Of a DNA stretch of 64,000 bases, positions 48,599 to 58,232 are shown piece by piece. Position 1 is the first letter of the stretch. Every line of letters starts with the position of its first letter. The notes below the pieces were generated by a model. The model worked only from the letters and a program-made list of their open reading frames with translations. It was not told where the DNA came from and did no database searches. This DNA is from Elusimicrobiota bacterium (GTDB lineage: Bacteria; Elusimicrobiota; Elusimicrobia; UBA1565; UBA9628). Where the stretch lies: contig DMMY01000031.1 of NCBI GenBank assembly GCA_003452935.1, positions 71,497-135,496 of the forward strand, read 5' to 3'. The translations under genes were made by a program, and so were the position numbers.

Positions 48599-51055
48599 AT
48601 GGATCACAACAAGAATGCCTTGGCGGTTTTGGCCGCGGCGGTTCTGCTGCCTGGCCTTTCCATGCCTGCTCCGGCCCAAATCCGGCGCGTCCAGGGCCCT
48701 TTCAAGAAAACCCCGATCAGCGCCGCGGCCGGTTCGGCGACGGCTCTTTGCGCGGGAATCCAGCCGATATCGCTCAAGGTCTCCTTGTCCAACGGTTCGT
48801 TGAAGATATCCGGCGTAAGCGCCCCAAATCTTGACGTCCCGGCGAAACAATCCCTCGCGATCCAAGCGCCGGCGGACATGGGAATGCGCGGCGGACCGGC
48901 CATGGCGCAAGCAAGCGCCGATGAACGCGGCGTCTCGCCTGTCCCGGAATTGAGTCTGTCGGCTAAGGCGTTGTCCTTGCCGGCAGCCGTCGGCGATCAA
49001 GGTTCCTTGATCGAAAACCTTGTTAAATATGAGCCTCAATTGTTGGCGCTGCGAGGCAATCAGCTTGGCCTGGAAAAGGCCGTCGAAGGGATGAAGGCCT
49101 TGTTCGACACGGCTCGTCCGGAGAAATCACTGGACGATAACAACGGTCCGGAAAGCGGCGCGGGCGAGCCCCAGTGGCTTCCCATTTCCTTGGCGCGCGC
49201 CGCCCCGCGCGCAGAGAGGCGTCCCGAAGCCATGCCCGGCGTCCTGGCCGAGGAAAAGTTGCGCGCCGTGATCGGCGCCATGCGGTCTTCCGCCAAACCC
49301 GTGGTGACGGATCTTTCCTTGGAGGCCTTCTTGCCCGAGCTCGAGGGAGCGTCGCAGTTGGCTTTGGGCGTCGGCGGCCTCGGCTTCTTGACCGGGGAAA
49401 CCTGGGGCGCCTATGGACGGCTGGATTCCGTCCACGGGATCGGGGTCATGCCCCTTTACGACCAGTACGTCGATGTCGAGGGGCGCGCGAGCCGGATAGC
49501 TTGGGAAAATGAGCCGGGCATTCGCCCCGTTATGGTTCGCGGCGAGGATGGCCGGGAGATTCCTCTCCAATTCGAGGTCGAGTTCAAGGGCGGCCGCGAG
49601 AACCGGGTTTCGGTTTTCTGGGTCGACCGAGGCGGGACCCCCGTCTTCCTCCTGCATTCGCCCGGCATGTTCCAACGGCTCTATCCCGGCGGCAACGAAC
49701 AGCTCCGTCAATACGCGTTCTTCGCGCGCGCCTACGTGGAATTCATGAAGAAACTGGATATCGCGCCGGAGATCATCCGCCTCAACGAGCCGCAGCTCGT
49801 GTTCGTGGCCAACGCGGTCAAGAACGACGTGGATTTCCACGGTCGAAGGGGCAAGAGAAGTCTCTTCAGCGACACCCGCTTCGCCGGGACGACGCACACC
49901 CCGGAGCGCGCGGCTCTTCCATTCTGGGACGTGGAATGGCTCAAGGGGGAGGTCGGCCCGGAACTGGTGCGGGATGAGATGATCGTCTACCGGCAGGGCG
50001 GACGGGTCGCGGATGCCGCGATCGGCATGGCCCGCATGGCGGATATCGTCAACGGCGTTTCCGAGGAGCACGCGAAAGTCACGGCGTCTATCCTGCTGCC
50101 CGAGTTCCAGGAAAAGATCGTGGGCATCCAGAACGGCTCCGATCCCGAGAGATGGTACTCGGACGGCGTGCGAAACAGGGTTAAGAGGGCGCGCAGCCTT
50201 GATGAGATATCCGGCGATGAGCTTTTCCGGATCGGACGACAGCAGACGTTATCGTTCAACGAGTACCTGCAGGACTCGTTCGGCGTCTCCTTCTCCAATC
50301 CCGACAGGCCCCTCGTGGGAGGGGTCAGGCGTCTGGTGCAATACAAGGAACAGGGGATGCTCATCGCGATGGTGGAATGGATCGTGGGGGACCGCGAACA
50401 CGAGTACGAGACGCCTCTGGGCCGAAAGAAGGGCCTCGGCGCGAATTTGCTTATAGGAGGGCTGGCGCGCGACGAGGTCGGGGCGCAGTGGAGGCGGGAG
50501 TTCCTGGCCTTGATGCGGAGGCCCGATCTGAAAGGGCGATTCCTGTTTATAGACGGCAGCGGCGACGAACTGCTCCGCCAGGCGACCTCGGCTTCGGATA
50601 TATGGTTTAGCATCCCGGACCCGACTCGCGAGGCATCCGGCACCAGCGACCAGAGGGCTGCCTTCAACGGCAAGCACAATATCGCCTCGGCGACGGGCGG
50701 GCCGCTGGCCTACCTGCTGCATGGGGTGACCGGCTGGCTCATCGACGTGTTCCAGGATCGTCCATTTATCGATACGGCGCGTCGTTTCGATATCAAGGAC
50801 CCGGCCGCGATCGCCGAATACCGGGCCAAAGGCTCAATGGCCCTGACGGAATATCTTGAGGAGGCGCTCGGACGCTACTATGCCTACGCCGAGCGGGGCG
50901 AGGGATCCTGGGCCGACGAGATGCGCCTCGCCTTCCTGATATCCCATTTCAAGGTGTCGATCGGAACGATGATCCAAAAGTACGGTCTCCTCTTTCAGAG
51001 CATCTTGGACGGGACCGGACCGGCCGGTTTCCTGAAGAAGCTCAAGCGCGGTTAA
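48599..51055 (+). CDS. Exported GT-B glucan phosphorylase/glycogen-synthase-like protein
   Basis: The 818-residue protein starts with an export-like segment (MDHNKNALAVLAAAVLLPGL...APAQ). A Pro/Ala/Ser-rich stretch follows to about residue 130, then LFDTARP at 168-174. The catalytic part resembles GT-B sugar phosphorylases and glycogen synthases: GGLGFLTGETWGAYGRL near 257, EFQEKIVGIQNGSDPERWYSD near 500 and EASGTSDQRAAFNGKHN near 678. The last is very close to the phosphorylase EASGTSxxKxxxNG motif that binds pyridoxal phosphate or substrate in alpha-glucan phosphorylases. Its export is unexpected for a glucan enzyme that normally works in the cytoplasm. The reaction cannot be fixed from sequence alone. 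Confidence 0.75.
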   Translation: MDHNKNALAVLAAAVLLPGLSMPAPAQIRRVQGPFKKTPISAAAGSATALCAGIQPISLKVSLSNGSLKISGVSAPNLDVPAKQSLAIQAPADMGMRGGPAMAQASADERGVSPVPELSLSAKALSLPAAVGDQGSLIENLVKYEPQLLALRGNQLGLEKAVEGMKALFDTARPEKSLDDNNGPESGAGEPQWLPISLARAAPRAERRPEAMPGVLAEEKLRAVIGAMRSSAKPVVTDLSLEAFLPELEGASQLALGVGGLGFLTGETWGAYGRLDSVHGIGVMPLYDQYVDVEGRASRIAWENEPGIRPVMVRGEDGREIPLQFEVEFKGGRENRVSVFWVDRGGTPVFLLHSPGMFQRLYPGGNEQLRQYAFFARAYVEFMKKLDIAPEIIRLNEPQLVFVANAVKNDVDFHGRRGKRSLFSDTRFAGTTHTPERAALPFWDVEWLKGEVGPELVRDEMIVYRQGGRVADAAIGMARMADIVNGVSEEHAKVTASILLPEFQEKIVGIQNGSDPERWYSDGVRNRVKRARSLDEISGDELFRIGRQQTLSFNEYLQDSFGVSFSNPDRPLVGGVRRLVQYKEQGMLIAMVEWIVGDREHEYETPLGRKKGLGANLLIGGLARDEVGAQWRREFLALMRRPDLKGRFLFIDGSGDELLRQATSASDIWFSIPDPTREASGTSDQRAAFNGKHNIASATGGPLAYLLHGVTGWLIDVFQDRPFIDTARRFDIKDPAAIAEYRAKGSMALTEYLEEALGRYYAYAERGEGSWADEMRLAFLISHFKVSIGTMIQKYGLLFQSILDGTGPAGFLKKLKRG

Positions 51056-51089
51056 AGCCGACGACGCCTGAATTTTCCGGTTGGGCGCG

Positions 51090-52661
51090 TTAAACCTTGG
51101 GACTGGGCGCGGGATCACCTACGGCCAAGCGCCGGACGGCGTCGCCCCATTGACTCAGTCGATGCCAAACCAGCGCGAGATAGCGCTTGGCATAGGTCTG
51201 CCAGAGGTCGGCGTTCGTCGGCAGCCAGACGGACATGCCGTTGGACCCGGCGCGATCGGCGGTTGAGCCGTTGGCCACCACCATCGCTCGAAAGGCCGCC
51301 GCCGCCGCGTCGAGGACCGGCGCGGAGATTCCCGGCGCCGGCTGCTTGGCGAGCCGGAGGACGAAATCCAGGAAGTCGCCGTAATCCCAGTAGGCATAGC
51401 GGCGCGTCTGCAGGGCGGCCTTGCGGACCGCGGAGAGTCCCGCGGCGTCGAGCTTGGCGATCTCTTGGCTCAAGGGTTTGGCCGCCGCGATGAACGCGGG
51501 AAGCTTCCGCGCGTCGAGCGCCGAGAAAGTCGCGGCGCGGCTGTAGGCCCTGACGAATTGTTCGGTGATCGCCTTGACGAGCGCCGTGCCGTCGTCGGGG
51601 GGCGCGGCGAGCCACTGTTGAAGGATTTTGTCGTAGGGCCAGCCCTCTCCGGGTTCGCTTTCCTCGGATCCCGCGACGTAGCGGACCGAGTCCGCCACCT
51701 CCGCGACGACTTCGGCCATCGCCATGAGGCAGGCGTCGAAGCCCAGGACGTCGATCGGCCGCCCGATGAGCGCTTGCGCTTTGCGCATGACCTCGCCGAG
51801 CTGTTCGGTGGTGATGCTGTGGCCGGTCAGGTCGTCGTAGGAAATGTCCAGGGGGGAGATGGGTTTTTTCGGTGAAACGTGCCAGCCGGCGCCGTGGTCC
51901 CAGACGTCGACCATATAGCGCTGCGCCGGAAAGCGCTCGACCGTCCAGCGGATGAACTCGGAGAGCTCGTCGGCGCTGCCCATGTCCGCCGGAGGCAAGG
52001 ATTCTATGACGGGGGAACTCGCCTCGCCTGTCTGGGCGCGCTGGATGAGCATTCGGCGCGTCGGCTTGCCGAGCGAAGCCCACTGCACGATGATGTTGAC
52101 GCGGTCGTTGGAGCCGACGCGCTCCATCTGCTTGATGTTCATCGCGCCGAATCTGTCCAGGTTGTTATGGCCGTTGAGGAAGACCATGAAGGTCCATTCT
52201 TTCGGATCGGCTTTCGCCTTCGCTCCGTCGAAGATTGTCCCGGCGGCGAGGCTTGGCTCGGCGCCTTGGGCCGCGGGGGCCTCGGCCGCGGCCTCAAGCG
52301 AGCGCAGGCTGGATGCTGGCGCCGGCCGCGTCCGTGCGGAGGCAGCCGCGGGCGTCGCGGTCCATGTCTGCTGGCCCGGCGCGCTTGGTCCGGGGAAGGC
52401 CGCGGCCGAGCCGTCGATGCGCGGCGCGGGGATGGGTATCGGCGCCGAGAGACCGGCGCCGTTGATTTTGAGCGCTGGCGCCTCGACTTTAAAAGAACCG
52501 GCGCTCAGATGCGGCGCCCGGGACGGCGCCGTCATGGGAGCCACCCGGGCGGGCATGACGGCGGGCGCCACGCGGACGTGCTGCGCGCTCAGCAGCGGGC
52601 CGGCCAAGAGGGGCGACGCGGTCAAAAACAACGTGCCGATGAATTTCATGGAGCTTATCAT
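51090..52661 (-). CDS. Exported clostripain-family (C11) cysteine protease
   Basis: The 523-residue protein has a signal peptide (MISSMKFIGTLFLTASPLLAG; a second Met at residue 5, 52647-52649, could be the true start). A Pro/Ala-rich stretch follows to about residue 140, with FDGAK at 144-148. The C11 peptidase domain contains WTFMVFLNGHNNLD, the catalytic His256 in VWDHGAGW and Cys311 in GFDACLMAM. C11 proteases cut after basic residues and are secreted or surface enzymes. This one lies between the GT-B enzyme (convergent) and a divergent gene for another exported protein. Its long linker matches those of other exported proteins here. Confidence 0.9.
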   Translation of the reverse strand: MISSMKFIGTLFLTASPLLAGPLLSAQHVRVAPAVMPARVAPMTAPSRAPHLSAGSFKVEAPALKINGAGLSAPIPIPAPRIDGSAAAFPGPSAPGQQTWTATPAAASARTRPAPASSLRSLEAAAEAPAAQGAEPSLAAGTIFDGAKAKADPKEWTFMVFLNGHNNLDRFGAMNIKQMERVGSNDRVNIIVQWASLGKPTRRMLIQRAQTGEASSPVIESLPPADMGSADELSEFIRWTVERFPAQRYMVDVWDHGAGWHVSPKKPISPLDISYDDLTGHSITTEQLGEVMRKAQALIGRPIDVLGFDACLMAMAEVVAEVADSVRYVAGSEESEPGEGWPYDKILQQWLAAPPDDGTALVKAITEQFVRAYSRAATFSALDARKLPAFIAAAKPLSQEIAKLDAAGLSAVRKAALQTRRYAYWDYGDFLDFVLRLAKQPAPGISAPVLDAAAAAFRAMVVANGSTADRAGSNGMSVWLPTNADLWQTYAKRYLALVWHRLSQWGDAVRRLAVGDPAPSPKV

Positions 52662-52822
52662 AGCGGAAAGGGGAGGCGGCCGGCATGGGCCTTAAGGGCA
52701 GTCCAACGGGGACATCCGTCCCTGGCCGAGGAGGCCCACCTTCGAGTAGGCCTTTTTTCATCGGCGGATTACCTATTCGGCCCATCACAAGCAAACCTAT
52801 TGTTTCTTACAATCAGGAAAAT

Positions 52823-55800
52823 ATGGGCGTTGTGTTCGGGAAGGCTGCGATGCGGCGCTTTCGCTCTTTCGCCGTTGAAACTCTTTCCGCCGTCATCGTC
52901 GTTCTGCTGGCCTGCCCCCCGCCGGTCCTTCGGGCCGGGAACGTCGTCAGCCCGGTCGCCGCGCAGGGCGGCGTCAGGGCCTTGCCCAAGCTTCCCAATC
53001 AGATCATCTCCGGCGTCTCTCTCCCAGGATTAAAAACTCTCTCCGTTTCCGGCCTCTCCGCGGCCGCGCCTCCGCAGGGTGTTCCCGATTTGGCGCAGCC
53101 CGTGGAGCATAAGCTCCGGGCTTTCTTGAGGCGTGTCGGACCGGCCGTCATCGGCGCCGACCCTGCGTCGGTCGTTGATGCCCAGGCCGGCCTAGAGGCA
53201 GTCGCCCCCCGGAGCCTTCCTGCCGCGGATACGCGGATTTTACGGCGGTCCGAGACGGCGCTTGCTCCTTTTCAGGAGGCGGGTATCCGGCGGATGCCGC
53301 TGGAAAACCTCGCCAGCATCGCCCGTAATATCTGGGAAGGAGGGCCGCTTTCGGAGTTTTCCGCGAGCATCCGGACGCAGCCGACGGCCGATCTCCTAAG
53401 AAACATCATGCGCGAACTGGCCCGGCAAAATCTGCCGACCCGCGGTTTCCTTCCAGCGTTGGAGGCCGATCGCGCTGATCCCGCCGGGGCCGTGGCTCGC
53501 GCGCTCGCTACGCCGAACATGTCGGCCGCCGCCTGGGCTCGCGTGAAGGCGCCGGCGAAGGCCGATCCCGCGCTGATCGATTACTATGTGCGCGCCGGGC
53601 TGCTTCGCCGCGCCGAGGACGGAAACCTCTACGCGCGCCTTCGTGATCCGTCGATGATGGGCACCGACCCGCAGCACAACCGCTGCCTCGGTACGGATAG
53701 CTGCATGTCGAAAGGCACGGGAACCTTCAAGCCGGTCGGCGTCGCGCTTTCCGGCGGTGAGAAAGCTTCCGTCGCTCTCTACCGGGATCCGGCGGTGCGA
53801 AGGGCTTCCCATGTGCTCCAGGGAGTGCTGACCGCCGATCAGGCGCAGGCTTACGTGAATCGTGATTATCGCAAGCTGCTGGCCAGCCTCAAGCGCGAAC
53901 TCTCCGCGGGCGGCGCGGCGCTCCGGAAACTGGCGGCCAAACACCATGTCACCGTCGATATCATCCCGAATCGGTTTCTCACCCTCGAGCTGGAGGCTCT
54001 CCCGATAGCCCCCGAGGGGGAAAGCGCGGCCCGGAGCCTGCGAGCGATCAGCGGCGGCTTGGCGACGGTAGCCCCGAGCGTCCAGCGGGAGGCTCCTCAC
54101 CTGATCTGGCTCAAGCCCGCCGCATATTGGAAGATTGCCCGCACCGGCGGCCCGGAGGATGCGGAGAATCCACGGGCCGTCGTTCAGCTCTACACCGCGA
54201 ACCACGCCGCGCTGCGCGGCGGAACAATGCGGGCCGCCGACGGGAAGGCGATAGACAATGTCCCTTCAATGCCGGAGCTTGACTGGGACGCGCGCTATAG
54301 CGAGGCAAGCGCCGCGGTCCGCATCGGCTGGTGGGCGGCTGTCTTCAAAGACTATGGCTGGGAGATCCGCCGCGAGGCCGGCGGCAAGCTCCGCGTCTAT
54401 GAGCTGGCCTCCGGCCGGCCGCTCGCCGTCGGGAAGAGCCGAGCCCTCGGCTCGCTGCAGGCGGCGCGCGTCGTGAGCGAGGGAAACGCGCTCGTGAGCG
54501 GTTTTTTCCTGCGCAGCCTGTGGCGCGCGAACCTGACGCCGGTCGGTTCGCTCGGCGGCACGCCTTTCCAGGGGCGCAACTCCAACCCTCGCGCGCGTCT
54601 GGACCTCGACACCATCGGCCCGCAGGCGGAGCCGCGGCCAATCGGTCTCTACGCGGCCAAGCGCATCACTCCTCGCGAGTCGCGCAAGTTCGATCTCACC
54701 TGGAGCGGCGATCCTTTTTATTGGAAGGAAGGGATGTGGAAGAAAGGCAGCCCGCTTCATGGCGTCCGCGCGGTAGCGCGCGCGCTGGGCCTCGACGACA
54801 ACGATGCGAGCCACGGCATGCGGCTGATGCTGAGGGCGGCTTACGGCGGCCGGCTTGAGCGCTACGCGGACGACCTGGTCCCGCTCCCCGCGGCCCGTGA
54901 GCAGGGGGGGGAGAATGCGGGCCGGCCGCGGGCCGCGCTCGCGCCGGCTGCTGTTCACGTCGAACTTGGGCGCGATTACGAGTTCCCGGACCTGAGCCAG
55001 TTTGCCATCTCCGTCGAATTGGCCAAGGCCGGCGTGGAGGCGCTGCGCGACCTTTTCGCCCGGGACGGCCTGCCCCGGATTTTAGTCAACCGCAACGCGG
55101 ACGACGCCGTGCGCGTGCTGGAGCGGGGATATTTCGGCACTCTTCATACGCTCACAGCCGACCGGCCCGATCTCCCGCCAGAGATTTTGGAGCAGCTTCA
55201 AGCGGCGGTCGCTTTGCGCCGGTCCTATGAGGAGTGGCACGGCACCTATGGCGAAGGGCCGGCCGCGGGTCGAACTGTCTATGGTTCAGTGCGCTTCGGC
55301 GACCGCGTGGGGAGCGAGCGTTTCATGGAAGATGTCATCCAAGGTATGCGTTCGAGAGTCCCCCGCTCGACCAAGCCGGCGCAAGGCTTCTATTTGAGCG
55401 GCGGCGCCGTGACCTTCGTGATGAAGCCCGCGGCGCTAATGAACGCGACTTTCCTCGGGGGCGACTCCTTCATGAAGAAGATTGCCAGGAAGCCGGGCGG
55501 CATCCGGCATCTGCCCGAGGTGACGATGACGGCGCTGGCTCGCATTGCTTCCGGACAAGGCGAGGAGGCGGCGCTGCGATCGATCCTGCGCATGCCGGCC
55601 GAGGCTCGGCGCGAGGCGTTGCGTCGCGTGCTCGCCTCGGACATCTTCCAGATCGACTACGTCGAGGCGCAGATCCGAAACCCGAGCGCCGACGACATCG
55701 ACTGCATCGTGATCAAGAACGACGTTCAGGATTGGCCGGCGGGATATCTGCCGGACCCGCGGGCGGGCGGGCACGCGCAGGCGCTGGAGAAAGTCCGCGA

Positions 55801-55840
55801 ACTGGCCAAGAGGCGCGGCATCCCGTTGATGGAAACATAG
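52823..55840 (+). CDS. Exported protein of unknown function, possible lipoprotein (1,005 residues)
   Basis: The ATG at 52823 has an AGGA site just upstream. A second Met ten codons later (52850) starts MRRFRSFAVETLSAVIVVLLAC, a signal peptide with a lipobox-like LLAC, so a lipoprotein is possible. A Pro/Ala/Leu-rich stretch follows. No known domain is recognised in the rest. Visible features include a Cys pair in HNRCLGTDSCMSKGTG, and near residue 945 a short stretch YVEAQIRNPSADDIDCIVI that recalls the end of ADP-ribosyltransferase folds (EVQI..P..xDI). That last point is a weak resemblance only. The frame is long and intact, and the gene is divergent from the C11 protease. Confidence 0.8.
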   Translation: MGVVFGKAAMRRFRSFAVETLSAVIVVLLACPPPVLRAGNVVSPVAAQGGVRALPKLPNQIISGVSLPGLKTLSVSGLSAAAPPQGVPDLAQPVEHKLRAFLRRVGPAVIGADPASVVDAQAGLEAVAPRSLPAADTRILRRSETALAPFQEAGIRRMPLENLASIARNIWEGGPLSEFSASIRTQPTADLLRNIMRELARQNLPTRGFLPALEADRADPAGAVARALATPNMSAAAWARVKAPAKADPALIDYYVRAGLLRRAEDGNLYARLRDPSMMGTDPQHNRCLGTDSCMSKGTGTFKPVGVALSGGEKASVALYRDPAVRRASHVLQGVLTADQAQAYVNRDYRKLLASLKRELSAGGAALRKLAAKHHVTVDIIPNRFLTLELEALPIAPEGESAARSLRAISGGLATVAPSVQREAPHLIWLKPAAYWKIARTGGPEDAENPRAVVQLYTANHAALRGGTMRAADGKAIDNVPSMPELDWDARYSEASAAVRIGWWAAVFKDYGWEIRREAGGKLRVYELASGRPLAVGKSRALGSLQAARVVSEGNALVSGFFLRSLWRANLTPVGSLGGTPFQGRNSNPRARLDLDTIGPQAEPRPIGLYAAKRITPRESRKFDLTWSGDPFYWKEGMWKKGSPLHGVRAVARALGLDDNDASHGMRLMLRAAYGGRLERYADDLVPLPAAREQGGENAGRPRAALAPAAVHVELGRDYEFPDLSQFAISVELAKAGVEALRDLFARDGLPRILVNRNADDAVRVLERGYFGTLHTLTADRPDLPPEILEQLQAAVALRRSYEEWHGTYGEGPAAGRTVYGSVRFGDRVGSERFMEDVIQGMRSRVPRSTKPAQGFYLSGGAVTFVMKPAALMNATFLGGDSFMKKIARKPGGIRHLPEVTMTALARIASGQGEEAALRSILRMPAEARREALRRVLASDIFQIDYVEAQIRNPSADDIDCIVIKNDVQDWPAGYLPDPRAGGHAQALEKVRELAKRRGIPLMET

Positions 55841-55956
55841 GCTGCGGCGCATTCGCGCAAACTCGTCGCCGCCGCTTGCGATGACGGGATGCCTCCGGGG
55901 AGGAATGCCTTATCCTGAAGATCGCGCTGCTCGCCGTCGGAAGCGGCCGGATAATC

Positions 55957-58023
55957 TTATGGCCGATTCCCGGACACGGGCAAGGCCTGCTCCGCGCCGA
56001 GTTTTTTTAATTCCGCCCGGACAGCTTCCATTCCGGTCCAGTGCGGCGGCGGGTCCTTCAGCGATTTCTTAAGTTCGCGCGCGGCTTCTTCGCGGCGGCC
56101 CAGCGCCAGATAGATCAGGCCCTTGGTCTGAAGCGCGTCGCTGGCGAGCATGCGGCGCGCTTCTGGGGCATACGACGCGGCAGCCATATCCGCGAAGTCG
56201 CAGGCTTCGAGCGCCCTGCTGAAATCCTTCTTGCCGAAGTGTATCGAACAGAGGGCGAGGAAGGCTTTCGCGTTGAACGGGTTGAGCCGTATGGCCTCGG
56301 CGAGCGCGGATTGCGCCCCGGCGGCGTCGCCGGCCGAGAAGCGCTTGATTCCTTCCGCCGCGAGCTTTCGGGAAGTCTCCGGTTCCACCGGCCCGAGCTT
56401 ATCGCCTGGCATCCGCAGCCCGCGCTCCGCGGCTAGAATTTCGGCCGTCTGGCGCAGTTTCGGTATCGGCGTATGGCGAAGAATCATGAGTTCGCGTCCG
56501 GCTTCTTCTTCACGGCCCAGTCTGAGCAAGGCGCCGGCCTTAACCAGCCGGAAATAGGGTTTGCAGGGGTCCATCGCGGCGGCGTTATTGATCAGCGCGA
56601 GAGATTTTTCGTATTTGCCTTGCCGCTTTTTAATTTCGGCCAGGTGGGCCAGGAACAACGGGCGCAACCTTTCAAGCCCTTCCGACGTCTGCTGCGAAAA
56701 AAAATTGCTTAAGAAAAAGTCGCGAAAACTTTTCTCGGAAGATCCGGTTTTTTCAAGCAGGCCCGGCCGCGCGCCGTCGATAAAGCTCATGAGCGAGAGC
56801 GCTTTTTCCGAGAGGACGCCTGCGCGCGCTTCGACTTCGGTCAAAAGGCGGGACGAGGAGTTGTCCATGTAGACCAGCGCGTAGGAGAAGGCGTGCCGCA
56901 GCTCTTTCAGAGTCAACCCTTGAGGCGTCCGGGCCCCCGGCACTTCTTTAAGCCAGCCGAGACCCATGGCGCGCCCGGCCTTGACCAGTTCGCCCCAGAC
57001 CAGCGCGTTGTACGCCGGCCGCCAGTGCACATCGTCGGCTATCTGGCTGGAGCCTGTAATCTCGTCGCGTGAAACCGCGTAAAAAGCTTTTTCAAGGTCA
57101 CAGAGGCCTGCGCCGTGTCGGGCCGCCACGTGCCGTATCATTTCGTTTCTGGACGGTGACGCGCGGGCCTGTCTGGCGTCTAGTTCGAGGATTTTTTTAT
57201 AGGCCTCTTTGGCTTCCTTGGGCCTGCCGGCGCCATGCAACGCTTTGCCGAGATAAAATAGGGCGAACAGGTCGAAGGGGTCTTTCTTTAGGATGGCGTC
57301 GAACTTGCCGGTTGCCTGCGCGAAGTCGCCTTTTTCAAGGGCCGTCATCCCTGAAACGAAGTCAATGTTTTCCGCCGGTGCCGCGCCGCTTGGCGGCATG
57401 TCTCCCAGGTTTGCCGGCAGCGTGCAGAAGATGAGGGGCAATTTTCTTCGCGACGCTTCCTTCGCCATTGAATCAAGGCGCCGCTCCTGCATCTTCAGGC
57501 TTGCTTTGATGGCGGCTGTCTTTTGTCCGCCGCGCCAGGAGTAGGCCAGTTCTGTGAGCTTCCTGAAGCGCCGCTGCGCCTCGAAATAAAGGCCGGGACA
57601 GGGATATGAGCCGCCTTCGTTGTTGCCGCTGAGCATCACGATCAGGTCCGGTTCATATTCCAGGATCTCATGAAAGACGGTTTCTATCCGTGAGCTCTCA
57701 TAGGCGCCCATCCCGCAGTTGATGACTTCCAGGCCGCGGCTGCCGCCCGTCATCTCGTCTCTGACGCCGAGGATGGACGCCGCAGACTCGCCTACTATGA
57801 ATATCCTTTTAACGCCGGCCGGCTTCGGCAGGCTGAAAGAACGGGCCAGGCTTGTCCTGCGGTTTGGCCTAGCCATGCATCCTCCGGCCTTGTCGCATGA
57901 AACGAGGAAGAAGGGTTTTTTTACGTCCTCGCAGACGACGGCCGCATAGTTCAGGGTCTGCGCCGCCGCAGGAAGCGGGGCGGCCGCGAAGGCGAGCAAT
58001 AGGTAAGGTAAATGATGGCGCAC
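55957..58023 (-). CDS. Exported SGNH-hydrolase-like protein with TPR repeats
   Basis: The 688-residue protein has signal peptide MRHHLPYLLLAFAAAPLPAAA. An SGNH/GDSL hydrolase core follows: the nucleophile motif IFIVGESAAS (Ser80), a SGNNE block (near 132-136) and DDVHWRPAYN (near 331-340) for the Asp-His pair. TPR repeats interrupt the core (about 228-285) and fill the C-terminal half (ALFYLGKALHGAGRPKEAKEAYKKIL; AKAFLALCSIHFGKKDFSRALEACDFA). SGNH enzymes remove acyl groups from polysaccharides or lipids. The combination suggests an envelope enzyme acting in a complex. It converges with the unknown exported protein and diverges from the second FecR operon. Confidence 0.82.
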   Translation of the reverse strand: MRHHLPYLLLAFAAAPLPAAAQTLNYAAVVCEDVKKPFFLVSCDKAGGCMARPNRRTSLARSFSLPKPAGVKRIFIVGESAASILGVRDEMTGGSRGLEVINCGMGAYESSRIETVFHEILEYEPDLIVMLSGNNEGGSYPCPGLYFEAQRRFRKLTELAYSWRGGQKTAAIKASLKMQERRLDSMAKEASRRKLPLIFCTLPANLGDMPPSGAAPAENIDFVSGMTALEKGDFAQATGKFDAILKKDPFDLFALFYLGKALHGAGRPKEAKEAYKKILELDARQARASPSRNEMIRHVAARHGAGLCDLEKAFYAVSRDEITGSSQIADDVHWRPAYNALVWGELVKAGRAMGLGWLKEVPGARTPQGLTLKELRHAFSYALVYMDNSSSRLLTEVEARAGVLSEKALSLMSFIDGARPGLLEKTGSSEKSFRDFFLSNFFSQQTSEGLERLRPLFLAHLAEIKKRQGKYEKSLALINNAAAMDPCKPYFRLVKAGALLRLGREEEAGRELMILRHTPIPKLRQTAEILAAERGLRMPGDKLGPVEPETSRKLAAEGIKRFSAGDAAGAQSALAEAIRLNPFNAKAFLALCSIHFGKKDFSRALEACDFADMAAASYAPEARRMLASDALQTKGLIYLALGRREEAARELKKSLKDPPPHWTGMEAVRAELKKLGAEQALPVSGNRP

Positions 58024-58232
58024 TTTGGATTTGAAACGAAATTATTTTACCAAACAGCGGCAGCTTGTTCATGGTTGACAGGGCGGCCGGCAGGGTCTTA
58101 AGGGAAGTCCATGTCTCCGTGCGGGCTCAAGGCACGCTTATACAAGAGGATAACCAGCCGCGATTCTGGCCGAAGTTCGCTATTAGGAAAAGATGATCTG
58201 AAATATTATTCTCCAATGTAACAAAAATTATC

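Noticed and set aside
52732..52758. Terminator-like hairpin (AGGCC, 12-base loop, GGCCT, T run)
   Set aside because: The stem is only 5 base pairs with a large loop, and it lies between two divergent genes where no transcript should end.
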